Positions 26,699 through 35,630 of a stretch of DNA of 64,000 nt are shown in pieces. The first letter of the stretch is position 1. Every line of letters starts with the position of its first letter. Below the pieces are notes generated by a model that had not been told where the DNA came from, did no database searches, and was given only the letters and a program-made list of their open reading frames with translations. The DNA comes from Saccharospirillum alexandrii_A. GTDB taxonomy: Bacteria; Pseudomonadota; Gammaproteobacteria; Pseudomonadales; Natronospirillaceae. The translations under genes were made by a program, and so were the position numbers. Location of the stretch: assembly GCF_043641555.1 (NCBI RefSeq), contig NZ_JBHZRJ010000005.1, positions 248,001-312,000 on the forward strand, written 5' to 3'.

Positions 26699-27976
26699 AT
26701 GACTCTATCCAGCTCTAAGGCCACCCTGGCCGTCGCGCTGACCGGCGCATTGTCTATTCCTCTCGCTGTACAGGCTGAAGTCAACGACGACATACCGAAT
26801 TACCCGGATAAACTGTATGGCCAGCAGGATGCCGCCAGCTTAAAATACACCATCATTTCCGATACCGAGTTTCACAGGCCACTTGCCTACCTGGCCCACT
26901 ACCTGGGTTATGCCTGGACAGGCGGTACCGGCTCACAATACGTTGGCGAAGACCTTAGCATCTACCAGGATTACAGCAGCCAGTACACACTGCAGGCACG
27001 CTACAACAGCAACGACCCCTACTCGGGAGGGTATCGCGCCAGTGAGCGTCTGAAAATGCAGCTCAAAAACATTCGCTTCGTCACCAATCCGTCCGACCTC
27101 GAATTGGGTGAACCACAGGTGTACAACCGGGTGCCGATCAAAACCGTCACCTATGAAATACGTAACGAGGGCAATACAACAGACACCAAAGTCGCGACAT
27201 TGACCTACGACGAAACAGAGAGCTGGTCGAAGGAAGAAAACTTCTCGTTCTCCGAGACCATCGGCATCACCAACACCTATGAATTTGATTTGGGTGTAAT
27301 GGGTAATTCAACAGAGATCAGCGCTGAATTCAGCGCTACTCAGGGGTGGAGCGAAACCAATGGTGAAACCAACACCGTATCTCAAAGTGCGCAGTATCGG
27401 GCTGAGATGCCACCGCGCACCAAACGCGAAATCACCATTACGTTCTTCAAGCAAACTGCGGACATCCCGTACACCTCGCAAATGTACATGGATTACGACC
27501 TGACCTATGAGAACTTCCTGCGCTGGGGTGGCAACGCCCGGACCGACCACCCAACCAACCGGCCCTGGGAGGTTTATACCTTTGGTGATCGCAACGGATA
27601 CAGCGCAGCCGAGGATGTTCTCGACCAGTACCTGCACCGGCAGATCAATGGTTACAGCCAATGGGATTGGAACTGGATGATCAATGAATACGGGGCGGGC
27701 TCCATTCAATGGGCCCTGGGCAACATCACCAAGCGAGCGTACGGTGCACCGATGAACGGCAAGTTCACAGCCATTGATGCCAGCCAATACAACATCACCG
27801 CTGGGCCAGCGGTACCGCTCGATTCGATCTCGAAACAGGATCAGCCATCCGACCGTATTCGGCGTAATTCCGACAATGGCGAAGCAACCCTGCTGAACGT
27901 TGAGAATTATGACTGGGAAGACCGGGTGACCAACGTCAATCTGACGGTCGAAGGGGCTCTGCAGCAGTCTATGTGA
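26699..27976 (+). CDS. aerolysin-family beta-pore-forming toxin
   Basis: 425 residues. The signal peptide (1-26) ends AVQA. The mature chain aligns by eye with the elongated lobe of aerolysin. Residues 145-235 form the stem and transmembrane-loop region (TVTYEIRNEG, ENFSFSETIGITNTY, ISAEFSATQGW, then EMPPRTKREITITFF), followed by YDLTYENFLRWGGNA at 266-280, HPTNRPW at 284-290, WDWNW at 322-326 and AVPLDS at 371-376. The aerolysin N-terminal lectin-like lobe 1 is missing, as in Clostridium septicum alpha-toxin. RIRR at 386-389 stands where aerolysin carries its KVRRAR activation loop, followed by a removable C-terminal peptide. It is presumably exported as protoxin, cleaved, and assembled as a heptamer on a target membrane. 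Starts with AAGGATAACAAC before ATG. Confidence 0.93.
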   Translation: MTLSSSKATLAVALTGALSIPLAVQAEVNDDIPNYPDKLYGQQDAASLKYTIISDTEFHRPLAYLAHYLGYAWTGGTGSQYVGEDLSIYQDYSSQYTLQARYNSNDPYSGGYRASERLKMQLKNIRFVTNPSDLELGEPQVYNRVPIKTVTYEIRNEGNTTDTKVATLTYDETESWSKEENFSFSETIGITNTYEFDLGVMGNSTEISAEFSATQGWSETNGETNTVSQSAQYRAEMPPRTKREITITFFKQTADIPYTSQMYMDYDLTYENFLRWGGNARTDHPTNRPWEVYTFGDRNGYSAAEDVLDQYLHRQINGYSQWDWNWMINEYGAGSIQWALGNITKRAYGAPMNGKFTAIDASQYNITAGPAVPLDSISKQDQPSDRIRRNSDNGEATLLNVENYDWEDRVTNVNLTVEGALQQSM

Positions 27977-28288
27977 TCTGGCTGCCTGTTTTGGGTGAAT
28001 GTGCCTCGGTTTACTGGTTGTATGTTTGAATCCGGTGGCGGGAACCCTTACCCGCCACCGGCAGGCACCTGTAGATTTATCACAAGTACTTTGCTTTAAG
28101 CGAAGGTCATCCGGCTGGTTTTCGGGGACGCCTGAATTACCCGAAACCAGCCTCCACAAACACCCATCACAATAAATAGCACTGGGTTGTGAACTAACTA
28201 AGCATGATGCTTCCCCAGGGTGCATGACCTATTGCTCTATCCATCCTTTGCGTTTGTTTAACGCGCAACGTCTTTGCCATGACCACCA
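27977..28288. other. convergent intergenic region with hairpin and REP-like half-site
   Basis: 312 bp between the toxin and the convergent binding-protein gene. It holds the strong hairpin at 28032-28061 and CACCCATCACAAT with ATAGC at 28161-28180, matching one end of the REPINs at 54.4 and 56.0 kb. Confidence 0.5.
28032..28061. terminator. strong stem-loop after toxin gene
   Basis: CCGGTGGCGGG and CCCGCCACCGG are a perfect 11-bp inverted repeat around an 8-base loop, 56 bp after the toxin stop. There is no T tract; it may still end or stabilise the toxin mRNA. Confidence 0.55.
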
Positions 28289-29170
28289 CTACTCCCGAGC
28301 AGTAGTTAACAGCGTATCCACAGTGACCGCTCGCCAATCCTCGACCCGGCGATTGATAAACCCGGCGTCCTTGTATGCCTGGGAGATGACACCGGCTTTC
28401 TTAAGTCGCATCAGTCCCAGGTGCAAGGATGAGTTGAAATAGCTACCTTCGGGGTGCGCCCGGGATATTGCGAAATGCCGGGTGCCGGTGAGGCCGATCT
28501 TGACACCTGGAATGGGTACCAGTGTGCCGGCATCGAGTTGAAGCTGCATGCCCTCGCTTTGTTGAAACGGTGCCAGCAGGTAATCCTGGCTACCTTCGAA
28601 CACCGCCTCGACCATGTCTCCCCAGGTGTCGGCATGTGTCAGAGACTGGGGGCCAAAAGCGTTCAGTGTTTCCCAGTCGACTGCCCAGTTGCGGCTGGAA
28701 ATTGCCCGCAAACGGCGCAGCTCAGCGTCGGTGTCGGCGGCCAGGGCCTGGCTGTTGTTTACCGGGGTATAGAAACCCGCTTCAAATTGCCCACGCTCGA
28801 TCACGGCGGTGGTGATGTATAGCTCCTGCCAGCGCTCGGTCAGGTCGCTGAGCCAGGCGCTCGTGGCTGAGGCAATGGCAGTACCGTCGGCTAACGCCTT
28901 CAGGGTAATTTCATAGTCGGCTTCAGTAACAAAGTTTAGCTCGAAATCTGCTCGTGAACGCTCCAGGGCCTGTTGCATCAAAATTACCTCGACCACATCG
29001 CGGCGACTGCCAGGCCCGGAGAAATCGGTGATGGTGAGCGGGTCGCGACCATCGAGTAGGGTCTGGTAGTCCTCCCAAACATCTGGCGGGACCAATACCG
29101 TCAGGGGGTCAGCGTAAGCTGCGGGGAGCAAGGTAAGCACGCAGATCAGTTTTAGTAGGGACGGCTTCAT
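28289..29170 (-). CDS. periplasmic substrate-binding-like protein (SBP_bac_3 type)
   Basis: 293 residues with a signal peptide (LLKLICVLTLLPAAYA). The two-lobed periplasmic binding fold is suggested by LTVLVPPDVWEDYQ at the start, DYEITLKALADGTAIAS and HFAISRAHPEGSYFNSSLHLGL near the end. Many such proteins are orphan sensors or former amino-acid binding proteins rather than transporter subunits, and no permease gene is adjacent. It is convergent with the toxin gene and monocistronic. Ligand unknown. Confidence 0.75.
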   Translation of the reverse strand: MKPSLLKLICVLTLLPAAYADPLTVLVPPDVWEDYQTLLDGRDPLTITDFSGPGSRRDVVEVILMQQALERSRADFELNFVTEADYEITLKALADGTAIASATSAWLSDLTERWQELYITTAVIERGQFEAGFYTPVNNSQALAADTDAELRRLRAISSRNWAVDWETLNAFGPQSLTHADTWGDMVEAVFEGSQDYLLAPFQQSEGMQLQLDAGTLVPIPGVKIGLTGTRHFAISRAHPEGSYFNSSLHLGLMRLKKAGVISQAYKDAGFINRRVEDWRAVTVDTLLTTARE

Positions 29171-29418
29171 AGCGCTAACTCAGGTTAAGTCTGAAAACCC
29201 AAGTAGAGCGGATTATAAATACCAATGCAATACCATTAGTGCACTTGGTATCTTTAAGGTTCTATTTTAGACAGCGAACAAGCCGACAAGGCTGTCTGTG
29301 CCGAGGGGTCTCAACCGTGACACCAACCTGAGCACTATCAGGATACTCGCCTACTGGGCGCGCCTTGTTAGTCGTCCTCTGTCAGCCATCCGGCCGGTCG
29401 CCGCGGGGGGAGGTGGCC

Positions 29419-29988
29419 TCAAGCCACGCGTTTCATGGCATGGTTTTTCGCCCCGGGAGCCTGAATAAAGCGTTGAACCTGTTTCATGGGCATGTGGTCA
29501 CTGGTATCGCGGCCATACCAGCAGTCTACGATGTGGCCCTTTTCGTTGATCAGAAAATCGGCGGGTACCAGCTTCACATTCGGGTTCTTGGAGGGGTAGC
29601 CGCCCTTTTTCATGCCCATGAAGATGCGCGGCAATTTAAACAGCAGCGCCTTGAACAAGGCAAAACTGGAGTGCTCAACCCCGTAACGGTTGTAGATCTC
29701 AAGATCTGGGTCTGCCACCAGCCGGAAAGGCCTTGGGTGACGGGCTACGTAGTTGCGAACCTCATCGTTCGTAGAACTGAAAACCGCAATAACCTCAACA
29801 TTGTCCTTTTGCCATTCTTTGTAACGATGGGTCAATTCATACACCCGGAAATTACAGAACGGACAGGCAGCGTCCCGAAAGAAGCACAGCATCACCTTTT
29901 TGCCTTTAAAGGCGCTCAGTTGAATGGACTCTCCGAAAACATCTTTCGTGGAGAAGTCGATTATGGCTCTGGGGGCTTGAAGTCTCAT
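29419..29988 (-). CDS. peroxiredoxin/AhpC-TSA-like protein
   Basis: 189 residues, thioredoxin-fold peroxiredoxin. It starts APRAIIDFSTKDVFGESI, and the active-site strand is VMLCFFRDAACPFCNFRVYEL with a CPFC pair (C42, C45). Near the end is the expected ADFLINEKGHIVDCWYG. The CxxC in place of the usual single peroxidatic Cys with T/S-x-x-C suggests the Prx-like 2-Cys subgroup. The ATG at 29988 is preferred to one at 30006 for its AAGAG-like site. It reduces peroxides or acts as a disulfide reductase; electron donor unknown. Confidence 0.8.
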   Translation of the reverse strand: MRLQAPRAIIDFSTKDVFGESIQLSAFKGKKVMLCFFRDAACPFCNFRVYELTHRYKEWQKDNVEVIAVFSSTNDEVRNYVARHPRPFRLVADPDLEIYNRYGVEHSSFALFKALLFKLPRIFMGMKKGGYPSKNPNVKLVPADFLINEKGHIVDCWYGRDTSDHMPMKQVQRFIQAPGAKNHAMKRVA

Positions 29989-30649
29989 AGCGTATCTCTT
30001 GTGCAACGGATTGACGATCTAAACCATGGGTACTCCTCAAACCTGATATTGGATGCTGAAAGGGGATGAAAAATCGCACTCTACTGGGTTGCGAAACGTA
30101 TAGAAAACGATCGTCAGGTCGAGGGAGGTTCATCATCGCAAGGCCAGAGAGAATGGTTCCATTGCGTAAAATAATTCCATACATCTCTCTTAGGCGCTGA
30201 TGCTGCGCACCAAGTGGTTTTTCAACAGGCTTGCTGAGTGTTGTCATTACATTCTGAAAACCAAAAAGTGCCTTAGAGATTTGGAATCACGTCACAAATG
30301 CACTAGGGTACGCCGCCTCGACGCTGAAGAGGTTTACCGTTTGCGAGCTGCCACGAAATCGACAATCAGAAGCACCCTGTCATTCGCCGCCACTGCGCGT
30401 GTGATTGCTGGAGCGCTCTGTACTCTCACTTTGGCACGCATACGTCCCCTCAGCTTCCGACTGCAATCGGCCACCGGCCACCCCTCTCTCTTTCCGCTCA
30501 GCATGCGGCACCCTGCCCCCATCATCCGCGCGGGTATTCGCGACGGTCGCAGTATCGCCCGATTCCTGGCGCCGCCGGTGAGCGGTTACTGAGCAACAGC
30601 GTTACTCAAACGCTGATTCTAATTTTTCTGCAACACTGGAGTACTCTGT
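29989..30649. other. long intergenic region upstream of osmolyte importer
   Basis: 661 bp between divergent genes. Open frames on both strands have Arg- and Ser-rich, gene-unlike composition and no ribosome sites. Its length would suit a regulated osmotic promoter, but no element is identified. Confidence 0.35.
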
Positions 30650-31615
30650 ATGCGTAAAACAACCCTGGTAATGGCGGCGAGCGCGCTGTCAATGTCAACT
30701 GCGGCATTCGCCGATTGTGGCGAGGTTTCCATTACTGAAATGGGCTGGGCTTCCAACGAAGTCGTTACCGGTGTCGCGACATTCCTGATGGAAAATGGAT
30801 ACGGATGTGACGTCACCGTTGTTCCTTCCGACACAGTTCCAGCCGTAACGTCGGTCGCGGAAAACGGCGAGCCCGACATTGTCACCGAGTTGTGGCTCAA
30901 CTCGACCGGCGAAGTTTACAACCGCCTGGAAGAAGAAGGCCGTATCCAACGCCTTGGGCGAGTGCTGGAACCCGGCGGTGTGGAAGGCTGGTGGATTCCC
31001 ACTTATCTGGCCGAAGAACACCCTGAGCTGACCACCATTGAAGGGGTAATGAACAACCCGGAACTCGTCGGTGGCATGTTCAATAACTGCCCGGATGGCT
31101 GGGGCTGCCGGGTCGTGAGTGACAACCTGGTACGCGCGCTGGAACTGGAAAGCAGCGGTATTGAGGTGTTCAACCACGGTTCTGGCCAAACCCTGGCCTC
31201 GTCCATGGCATCAGCCGTAGAAGACGGTGAACCCTGGTTTGGCTACTATTGGGGCCCGACTGTACCGCTCGGCAAATACGACATGACCCGTGTCGATCTG
31301 GGTGAGATTGACGAAGACATTCACGCTCGCAACCAGAACCAGAATGCAGACAACCCGGGCGTATCAGACTTCCCGGCCGCACCCATTCTGACCGCCATCA
31401 CAACGGACTTTCAGGAACGCGAACCTGAAGTGGCCGACATGCTCAGCCACCTGAGCTTCGACACCAGCGTGATGAGCTCCATCCTCGCCTGGATGGATGA
31501 AAACAATGCCTCTGGTGAGGAAGCGACCGTTTATTACCTGCAAAACTACTCCGACGACTGGTCACAGTGGTTGAATAACGATGCACGGTCGAATCTGGCT
31601 AACCTGATCAACTGA
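30650..31615 (+). CDS. glycine betaine/proline-type ABC transporter binding protein
   Basis: 321 residues with a Sec signal (TTLVMAASALSMSTAAFA). It matches the OpuAC-type ligand-binding domain: ITEMGWASNEVVTGV, then NNCPDGWGCRVVSDN (two cysteines that may form a disulfide), then PWFGYYWGPTVPLGKYDM, which carries aromatic residues of the kind that cage quaternary amines. The next two genes supply permease and ATPase, so it is the capture protein of an osmoprotectant importer. Whether the ligand is betaine, proline betaine or choline cannot be told from sequence. Two hairpins follow the stop codon. Confidence 0.9.
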   Translation: MRKTTLVMAASALSMSTAAFADCGEVSITEMGWASNEVVTGVATFLMENGYGCDVTVVPSDTVPAVTSVAENGEPDIVTELWLNSTGEVYNRLEEEGRIQRLGRVLEPGGVEGWWIPTYLAEEHPELTTIEGVMNNPELVGGMFNNCPDGWGCRVVSDNLVRALELESSGIEVFNHGSGQTLASSMASAVEDGEPWFGYYWGPTVPLGKYDMTRVDLGEIDEDIHARNQNQNADNPGVSDFPAAPILTAITTDFQEREPEVADMLSHLSFDTSVMSSILAWMDENNASGEEATVYYLQNYSDDWSQWLNNDARSNLANLIN

Positions 31616-31642
31616 TCGTTCAGGTACCTGCCTCTTATTTAC

Positions 31643-31670
31643 GGGGCGACCAGGCGTCGCCCCTTTTCTT
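31643..31670 (+). terminator. attenuator-like hairpin behind the binding-protein gene
   Basis: GGGGCGAC-CAGGC-GTCGCCCC followed by TTTTCTT, 27 bp past the stop. It has all features of an intrinsic terminator, yet permease and ATPase genes follow on the same strand, so partial termination probably sets their lower expression. Confidence 0.75.
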
Positions 31671-31691
31671 ATCAATGGCAAGCGGGGCTGA

Positions 31692-31732
31692 CTGAAAACC
31701 GATAGCAGGCACCCTGCCTTTTCGGTTTTCAG
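31692..31732 (+). promoter_or_regulatory. second intercistronic hairpin
   Basis: CTGAAAACCGA and TCGGTTTTCAG form a perfect 11-bp stem, and inside it GCAGG-CAC-CCTGC forms a second stem. It lies 40 bp before the permease start and could protect the upstream mRNA or modulate permease translation. Confidence 0.55.
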
Positions 31733-31772
31733 ACAGGTCTGCCTGCCAGACACTCAACGGATCGATCACACT

Positions 31773-32810
31773 ATGGCAGTATACGACTCTGTATTTTCCA
31801 GCCTGGGCCTGAAAGACTGGTGCGACAGCAGCGGGCAAGATGGCCCCATGTCCATGGCTGATTTGATGAATCAGAACGCGGGTGCAGAAGACGATGCACC
31901 TGTCTCCGCCTGGGATTTTCCCTTCCCCTCAATGGACGCACTCAACGACGCCTGTGGGTCTTTTCCACAATCCAGAGATTTGACTCAAGGGCTCGAAGAA
32001 GGTTTTCTGGGCGCGAAAGATTCAATGAGCATAGTGCTCGACCCGTTAACGCAACCGCTGAGCTGGATGCTCGACGGGACGCTTTACACGATGTTGTCTA
32101 CACCCTGGTGGATTGTTATTCCATTGCTATTGTTTGTGGTGAAACTGGTGACTCAGTCCTGGAAACTGGTCGCCTTTGTTGGCGTCTGTCTGGGCGGCCT
32201 GGCGTTTATAGATCACTACGAATACGCGATGCAAACCTTGTCGATCATCTTCGTGTGCGCCTTCATTTGCGTCCTGCTTGGAGTGCCCATTGGCATCGCC
32301 ATGTCCCGCAGCGACACCATGCAACGCCTAACCGTCCCAGTGCTCGACATGCTGCAGACGCTGCCTCCCTTTGTGTATCTGATACCGCTGATCTTCCTGT
32401 TCAGCGTGACAGAGTCCAAACTCTACGGCATCGCGATTATTCTGTATGCGATCGTTCCAGTGATTCGCCTGACCAACCTCGGCATACGCCTGGTCGACAA
32501 AGACATCATCGAGGCGGCTAATGCGTTTGGCATGACCGACCGGCAAAAGCTCTACAAAGTACAGATTCCACTGGCCCTGCCCAACATCATGGCCGGGGTG
32601 AACCAGACCATCATGATGAGCCTGGCCATGGTGGTGATCGCTTCACTGGTCAGTGCGCCCGGGCTCGGCGTGCTTGTGTTGCGCGGCATTCGTAACCTGG
32701 AGCTCGGCGTCGGTCTCGTGGCGGGGTTAGGGATTGTCGTGCTTGCGGTCATTCTCGACCGGGTCACTAAAGCATCGCTGGCACGCATCGACTCATCGAG
32801 AAAGGACTGA
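31773..32810 (+). CDS. proW: glycine betaine/proline-type ABC permease
   Basis: 345 residues. As in Escherichia coli ProW, a long polar N-terminus (1-95) precedes the membrane domain of about six or seven helices. The cytoplasmic coupling loop is DIIEAANAFGMTDRQKLYKVQIPLALP. Other family marks are SIIFVCAFICVLLGVPIGIAMS, DMLQTLPPFVYLIPLIFLF and AMVVIASLVSAPGLG. It forms the channel for osmolyte entry. No clear ribosome site precedes the ATG, which together with the two hairpins suggests it is expressed below the binding protein. Confidence 0.92.
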   Translation: MAVYDSVFSSLGLKDWCDSSGQDGPMSMADLMNQNAGAEDDAPVSAWDFPFPSMDALNDACGSFPQSRDLTQGLEEGFLGAKDSMSIVLDPLTQPLSWMLDGTLYTMLSTPWWIVIPLLLFVVKLVTQSWKLVAFVGVCLGGLAFIDHYEYAMQTLSIIFVCAFICVLLGVPIGIAMSRSDTMQRLTVPVLDMLQTLPPFVYLIPLIFLFSVTESKLYGIAIILYAIVPVIRLTNLGIRLVDKDIIEAANAFGMTDRQKLYKVQIPLALPNIMAGVNQTIMMSLAMVVIASLVSAPGLGVLVLRGIRNLELGVGLVAGLGIVVLAVILDRVTKASLARIDSSRKD

Positions 32811-32820
32811 GGGTAACCAC

Positions 32821-33879
32821 ATGAATGATCATCCAATCAGAATTTCGATTCGGGAACTGTACAAAATATTTGGTGACGACCCTCAGAAGGCGCTGGAACA
32901 TGTGAAAGCGGGAATGAGTAAGGCCGAGCTTTTGGAAGAGCACGGTCACGTGCTCGGCTTACAAGACATCAACGTCGACATGCGCGAAGGCGAGATCACC
33001 GTCATCATGGGACTCTCGGGGTCCGGCAAGTCAACCCTGATCAGGCACCTTAACCGGTTGATTGAGCCGACCGCCGGCCGTATCGATGTCGACGGCGAAG
33101 ATGTGCTTCACTACCACGACCAGCAGCTGCGTGAAGTGCGTCGCCAGCACATGACCATGGTCTTCCAGAATTTTGCGCTGTTACCGCATTGGACCGTACT
33201 CGACAACGCCGGCATGGCACTCGCTACCCGCGGTTTCGAACGCGGTGATTACGAAGAAGAAGCCACGAAGTGGCTCGCCCGGGTGGGGCTGGAGGGCAAT
33301 GAAAACCAATACCCGCACGAGTTATCCGGCGGTATGCAACAGCGCGTGGGAATCGCCCGGGCACTGACCTCCAATGCGCCCATTATGCTGATGGACGAGG
33401 CCTTTTCCGCACTTGACCCGCTGATCCGGACTGACATGCAAGATCTGCTTATTGAGCTGCAGCGCGAATTGAGGAAAACCATCGTGTTCATTACGCACGA
33501 CCTGGACGAAGCGCTGAAACTTGCAGATCACCTGGTGATTCTGAAAGAAGGCTATGTTGTGCAGCAGGGTGAACCTCAGGAAATCCTGATGCAGCCGAAC
33601 GACCCGTACATTATGGATTTCATCAGCGACATCAACCGGGCTCGAGTGCTTCGTGTGCGTTCGGTCATGGACACCACACAAACCACTTCCGGTGACTACG
33701 CCGGGGAAGTAGACGCTGACGACAACCTTGAATCGGTCATCGCACGGTCGGAAGGTGACACCTCTTTTACCTATCGGGTCATGCAGGATGGCGAGCCAGT
33801 CGGCATGCTTAGCATGAAACGACTGGTACGCGCCCTCGTTCCAACCGATGCCAGCCAGGAGCGCAGCAACGTTCAGTAA
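32821..33879 (+). CDS. proV: glycine betaine/proline-type ABC transporter ATPase
   Basis: 352 residues, the energy subunit of the importer. Walker A is GLSGSGKST, the ABC signature LSGGMQQR, Walker B IMLMDEAFSALDP, and the H-loop ITHDLDEA. The N-terminus (ELYKIFGDDPQKALEHVKAG) is the ProV-specific extension, and a degenerate C-terminal CBS-like tail (about 265-345) could sense ionic strength as in OpuA, although its second half is poorly conserved. The ATG at 32821 is 10 bp after the permease stop, with GAGGG 8 bases upstream. Confidence 0.93.
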   Translation: MNDHPIRISIRELYKIFGDDPQKALEHVKAGMSKAELLEEHGHVLGLQDINVDMREGEITVIMGLSGSGKSTLIRHLNRLIEPTAGRIDVDGEDVLHYHDQQLREVRRQHMTMVFQNFALLPHWTVLDNAGMALATRGFERGDYEEEATKWLARVGLEGNENQYPHELSGGMQQRVGIARALTSNAPIMLMDEAFSALDPLIRTDMQDLLIELQRELRKTIVFITHDLDEALKLADHLVILKEGYVVQQGEPQEILMQPNDPYIMDFISDINRARVLRVRSVMDTTQTTSGDYAGEVDADDNLESVIARSEGDTSFTYRVMQDGEPVGMLSMKRLVRALVPTDASQERSNVQ

Positions 33880-33969
33880 TTCACGAGAGTAGGCCTTGCA
33901 CCTGTGATGACACACAGCCGCTTGCGCCTACATCTACTGACACCATAATTAACAGTGCGCCCAGACACC

Positions 33970-34458
33970 CTACCCGGCTATCGGTTCTGAACCGGCATCC
34001 CCTGGTCTCAACTGCAGCTGCACTCCGAGTAAAAAATTACGCAGCACCTGATCTTTGCATTCCCGGTAATTCGAGCTTTCCGGATTGCGGAAAAAAGCGC
34101 TCAGTTCATGCTGGCTAAGATCGAGGTCCACCAACTTTAGAATGCCCAGGATGTCTTCAGCTTTCAGGTTCAACGCAATTCGGAGTTTCTGGAATACCTT
34201 ATTATTGTTCAGCCGGCTTTCTGGCTCTGGCTGCTGACCATCACGTTTACCACGCTTGAAATTGATGAAGCCGTTAAGAAACACAGCCAGTTCTCTGTCC
34301 GTCATTTTAAGAAACTCACTGTCTTCTTCCTTGCTCAGCCAGCCAACCACCTGCTCCGCGGTAACCACGTAATCGGCCAGGGCGAAGATATCGACCATTG
34401 TTCCGTCTTTCAAATCGAAGGTATAACGTACGCGTCGTAGAATATCATTATTGGTCAC
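33970..34458 (-). CDS. yehS: YehS-like DUF1456 protein
   Basis: 162 residues matching E. coli YehS in layout. Two DUF1456 repeats begin NNDILRRVRYTFDLKD and NNNKVFQKLRIALNLKAEDI, each followed by a helix-turn pattern (TDRELAVFLNGFINFKRG; SQHELSAFFRNPESSNYRE). It ends with LRNFLLGVQLQLR. Cytoplasmic, function unknown. It lies alone, convergent with the ProV gene, and is well conserved across gammaproteobacteria. Confidence 0.9.
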   Translation of the reverse strand: MTNNDILRRVRYTFDLKDGTMVDIFALADYVVTAEQVVGWLSKEEDSEFLKMTDRELAVFLNGFINFKRGKRDGQQPEPESRLNNNKVFQKLRIALNLKAEDILGILKLVDLDLSQHELSAFFRNPESSNYRECKDQVLRNFLLGVQLQLRPGDAGSEPIAG

Positions 34459-34521
34459 AGTACAGTTCCTGAGTTTAGGAACACTAAGGAAAAAGACAGC
34501 GTTCCTGAAAAGACAGCCATA

Positions 34522-34725
34522 TTACCATAGCTCAGCTCGGTAGCCTGATCTAAATGACAATTGGGATCTCTCAGATACCAAGGTCTTTTCAGCAATCGCG
34601 GGAATGGGCGTCAAATCCATTGTTTCGGCGAATGCTGATTTATTGGGTGGCAACACGAGCAGGACACCCATCCAGAAAATAGGCACACTGATCAACAACA
34701 GCAAAGAGTATCGAGGATAGTTCAC
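34522..34725 (-). CDS. small membrane-anchored protein
   Basis: 67 residues from a GTG at 34725, preceded by AAGGGAG at a spacing of 6, a good ribosome site that decides this start. A hydrophobic helix (YSLLLLISVPIFWMGVLLVL) near the N-terminus is followed by a polar tail of about 40 residues. No homologue is recognised. It sits 39 bp after the NAD(P)-binding protein gene on the same strand and may share its transcript. Confidence 0.5.
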   Translation of the reverse strand: MNYPRYSLLLLISVPIFWMGVLLVLPPNKSAFAETMDLTPIPAIAEKTLVSERSQLSFRSGYRAELW

Positions 34726-34764
34726 ATCCAGCTCCCTTAAGAGAAGAGGTATAACAGCCACTGT

Positions 34765-35502
34765 CTATTCGGCGTTATACACAACGGGCATCTGGCCCAT
34801 CCACTTCTGCCACTCGCTCGCTTCGCAGGCCAGTCTAGTCATAAAATAGGCCACATTGATGCGGCTAACCTGGCCCGAATTGAACACCACCCCTCTGACC
34901 GGTGAGGGAAAACTCTCATAATTGCTTACCTGATCACTGTTCACTAGACCGTCGGGCCTTACAATGGTCCAACTGATGTCCGGATGATTCTGACCAATAT
35001 CCTTTCTCAGAAATTCTGCGGCCAATTCATTATCCCGGTGAGGTGGCAACAGCAGGCGAACAATACCAACCACTAGCCGATCTCCAATACTCAACTTCTC
35101 ATCCAGATCACGGTTGCGGTTGCCATTGGTGTTCATCAGTATGAACTTGGTTGGGGGCTGTTGTTCGGCCTGCTGACGACGGGTACGAATGATTGAGTGC
35201 GCCATCCGTTCGACGGCTTCACGGCACAATAGCCGGGGGGCGCCAAACATCCCTTTGAACGTCAGGTTATGGCCCAGGCAGGAAATCACACCGTCGCAGC
35301 CAGAAATCAGGGTATCCAGCTCTCTATCCGCCATGTCCAGCAGACTGCCAGCGGCCACTTTCAAGTTCGGGTAAAGGCTCACTTCGTTCTGGAGAGCTGC
35401 GGGGTTGCGCGCCACAGTGACAACATGGTGCCCTTGCTGCAACAACAGCGTGGCGACATGCCGCCCGGTTGCTCCGGTTGCTCCTGCGATAAAAAATTTC
35501 AT
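34765..35502 (-). CDS. atypical SDR/NmrA-like NAD(P)-binding protein
   Basis: 245 residues. The N-terminal Rossmann motif is KFFIAGATGATGRHVATLLL (GATGATG), then a second strand ending VTVARNP and CDGVISCLGHNL, typical of YwnB/BVR-B-like NAD(P)H-binding proteins. Later come WTIVRPDGLVNS and VSRINVAYFM. These reduce small carbonyls or act as redox sensors. The ATG at 35502 with GAGG 8 bases upstream is preferred. It is divergent from the LysR gene at 35643, its probable regulator. Confidence 0.85.
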   Translation of the reverse strand: MKFFIAGATGATGRHVATLLLQQGHHVVTVARNPAALQNEVSLYPNLKVAAGSLLDMADRELDTLISGCDGVISCLGHNLTFKGMFGAPRLLCREAVERMAHSIIRTRRQQAEQQPPTKFILMNTNGNRNRDLDEKLSIGDRLVVGIVRLLLPPHRDNELAAEFLRKDIGQNHPDISWTIVRPDGLVNSDQVSNYESFPSPVRGVVFNSGQVSRINVAYFMTRLACEASEWQKWMGQMPVVYNAE

Positions 35503-35630
35503 GGCATCAGCCTCGATTATCCAAATGTCGGAAACGTCGTAGTCGGCTAACAACGTTGACCGAAGGACGATTTAGAGCCAGTATACCCATACACAAAGAC
35601 AGTAATATCACCCAATAAATACTATGAGGT

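Noticed and set aside
27308..28225. Minus-strand 305-codon frame opposite the toxin
   Set aside because: Overlaps the aerolysin-family gene almost fully and would cross the strong hairpin; no domain.
30200..30592. Plus-strand frame of 130 codons before the osmolyte operon
   Set aside because: Arg/Ser/Cys-rich, no ribosome site, no family.
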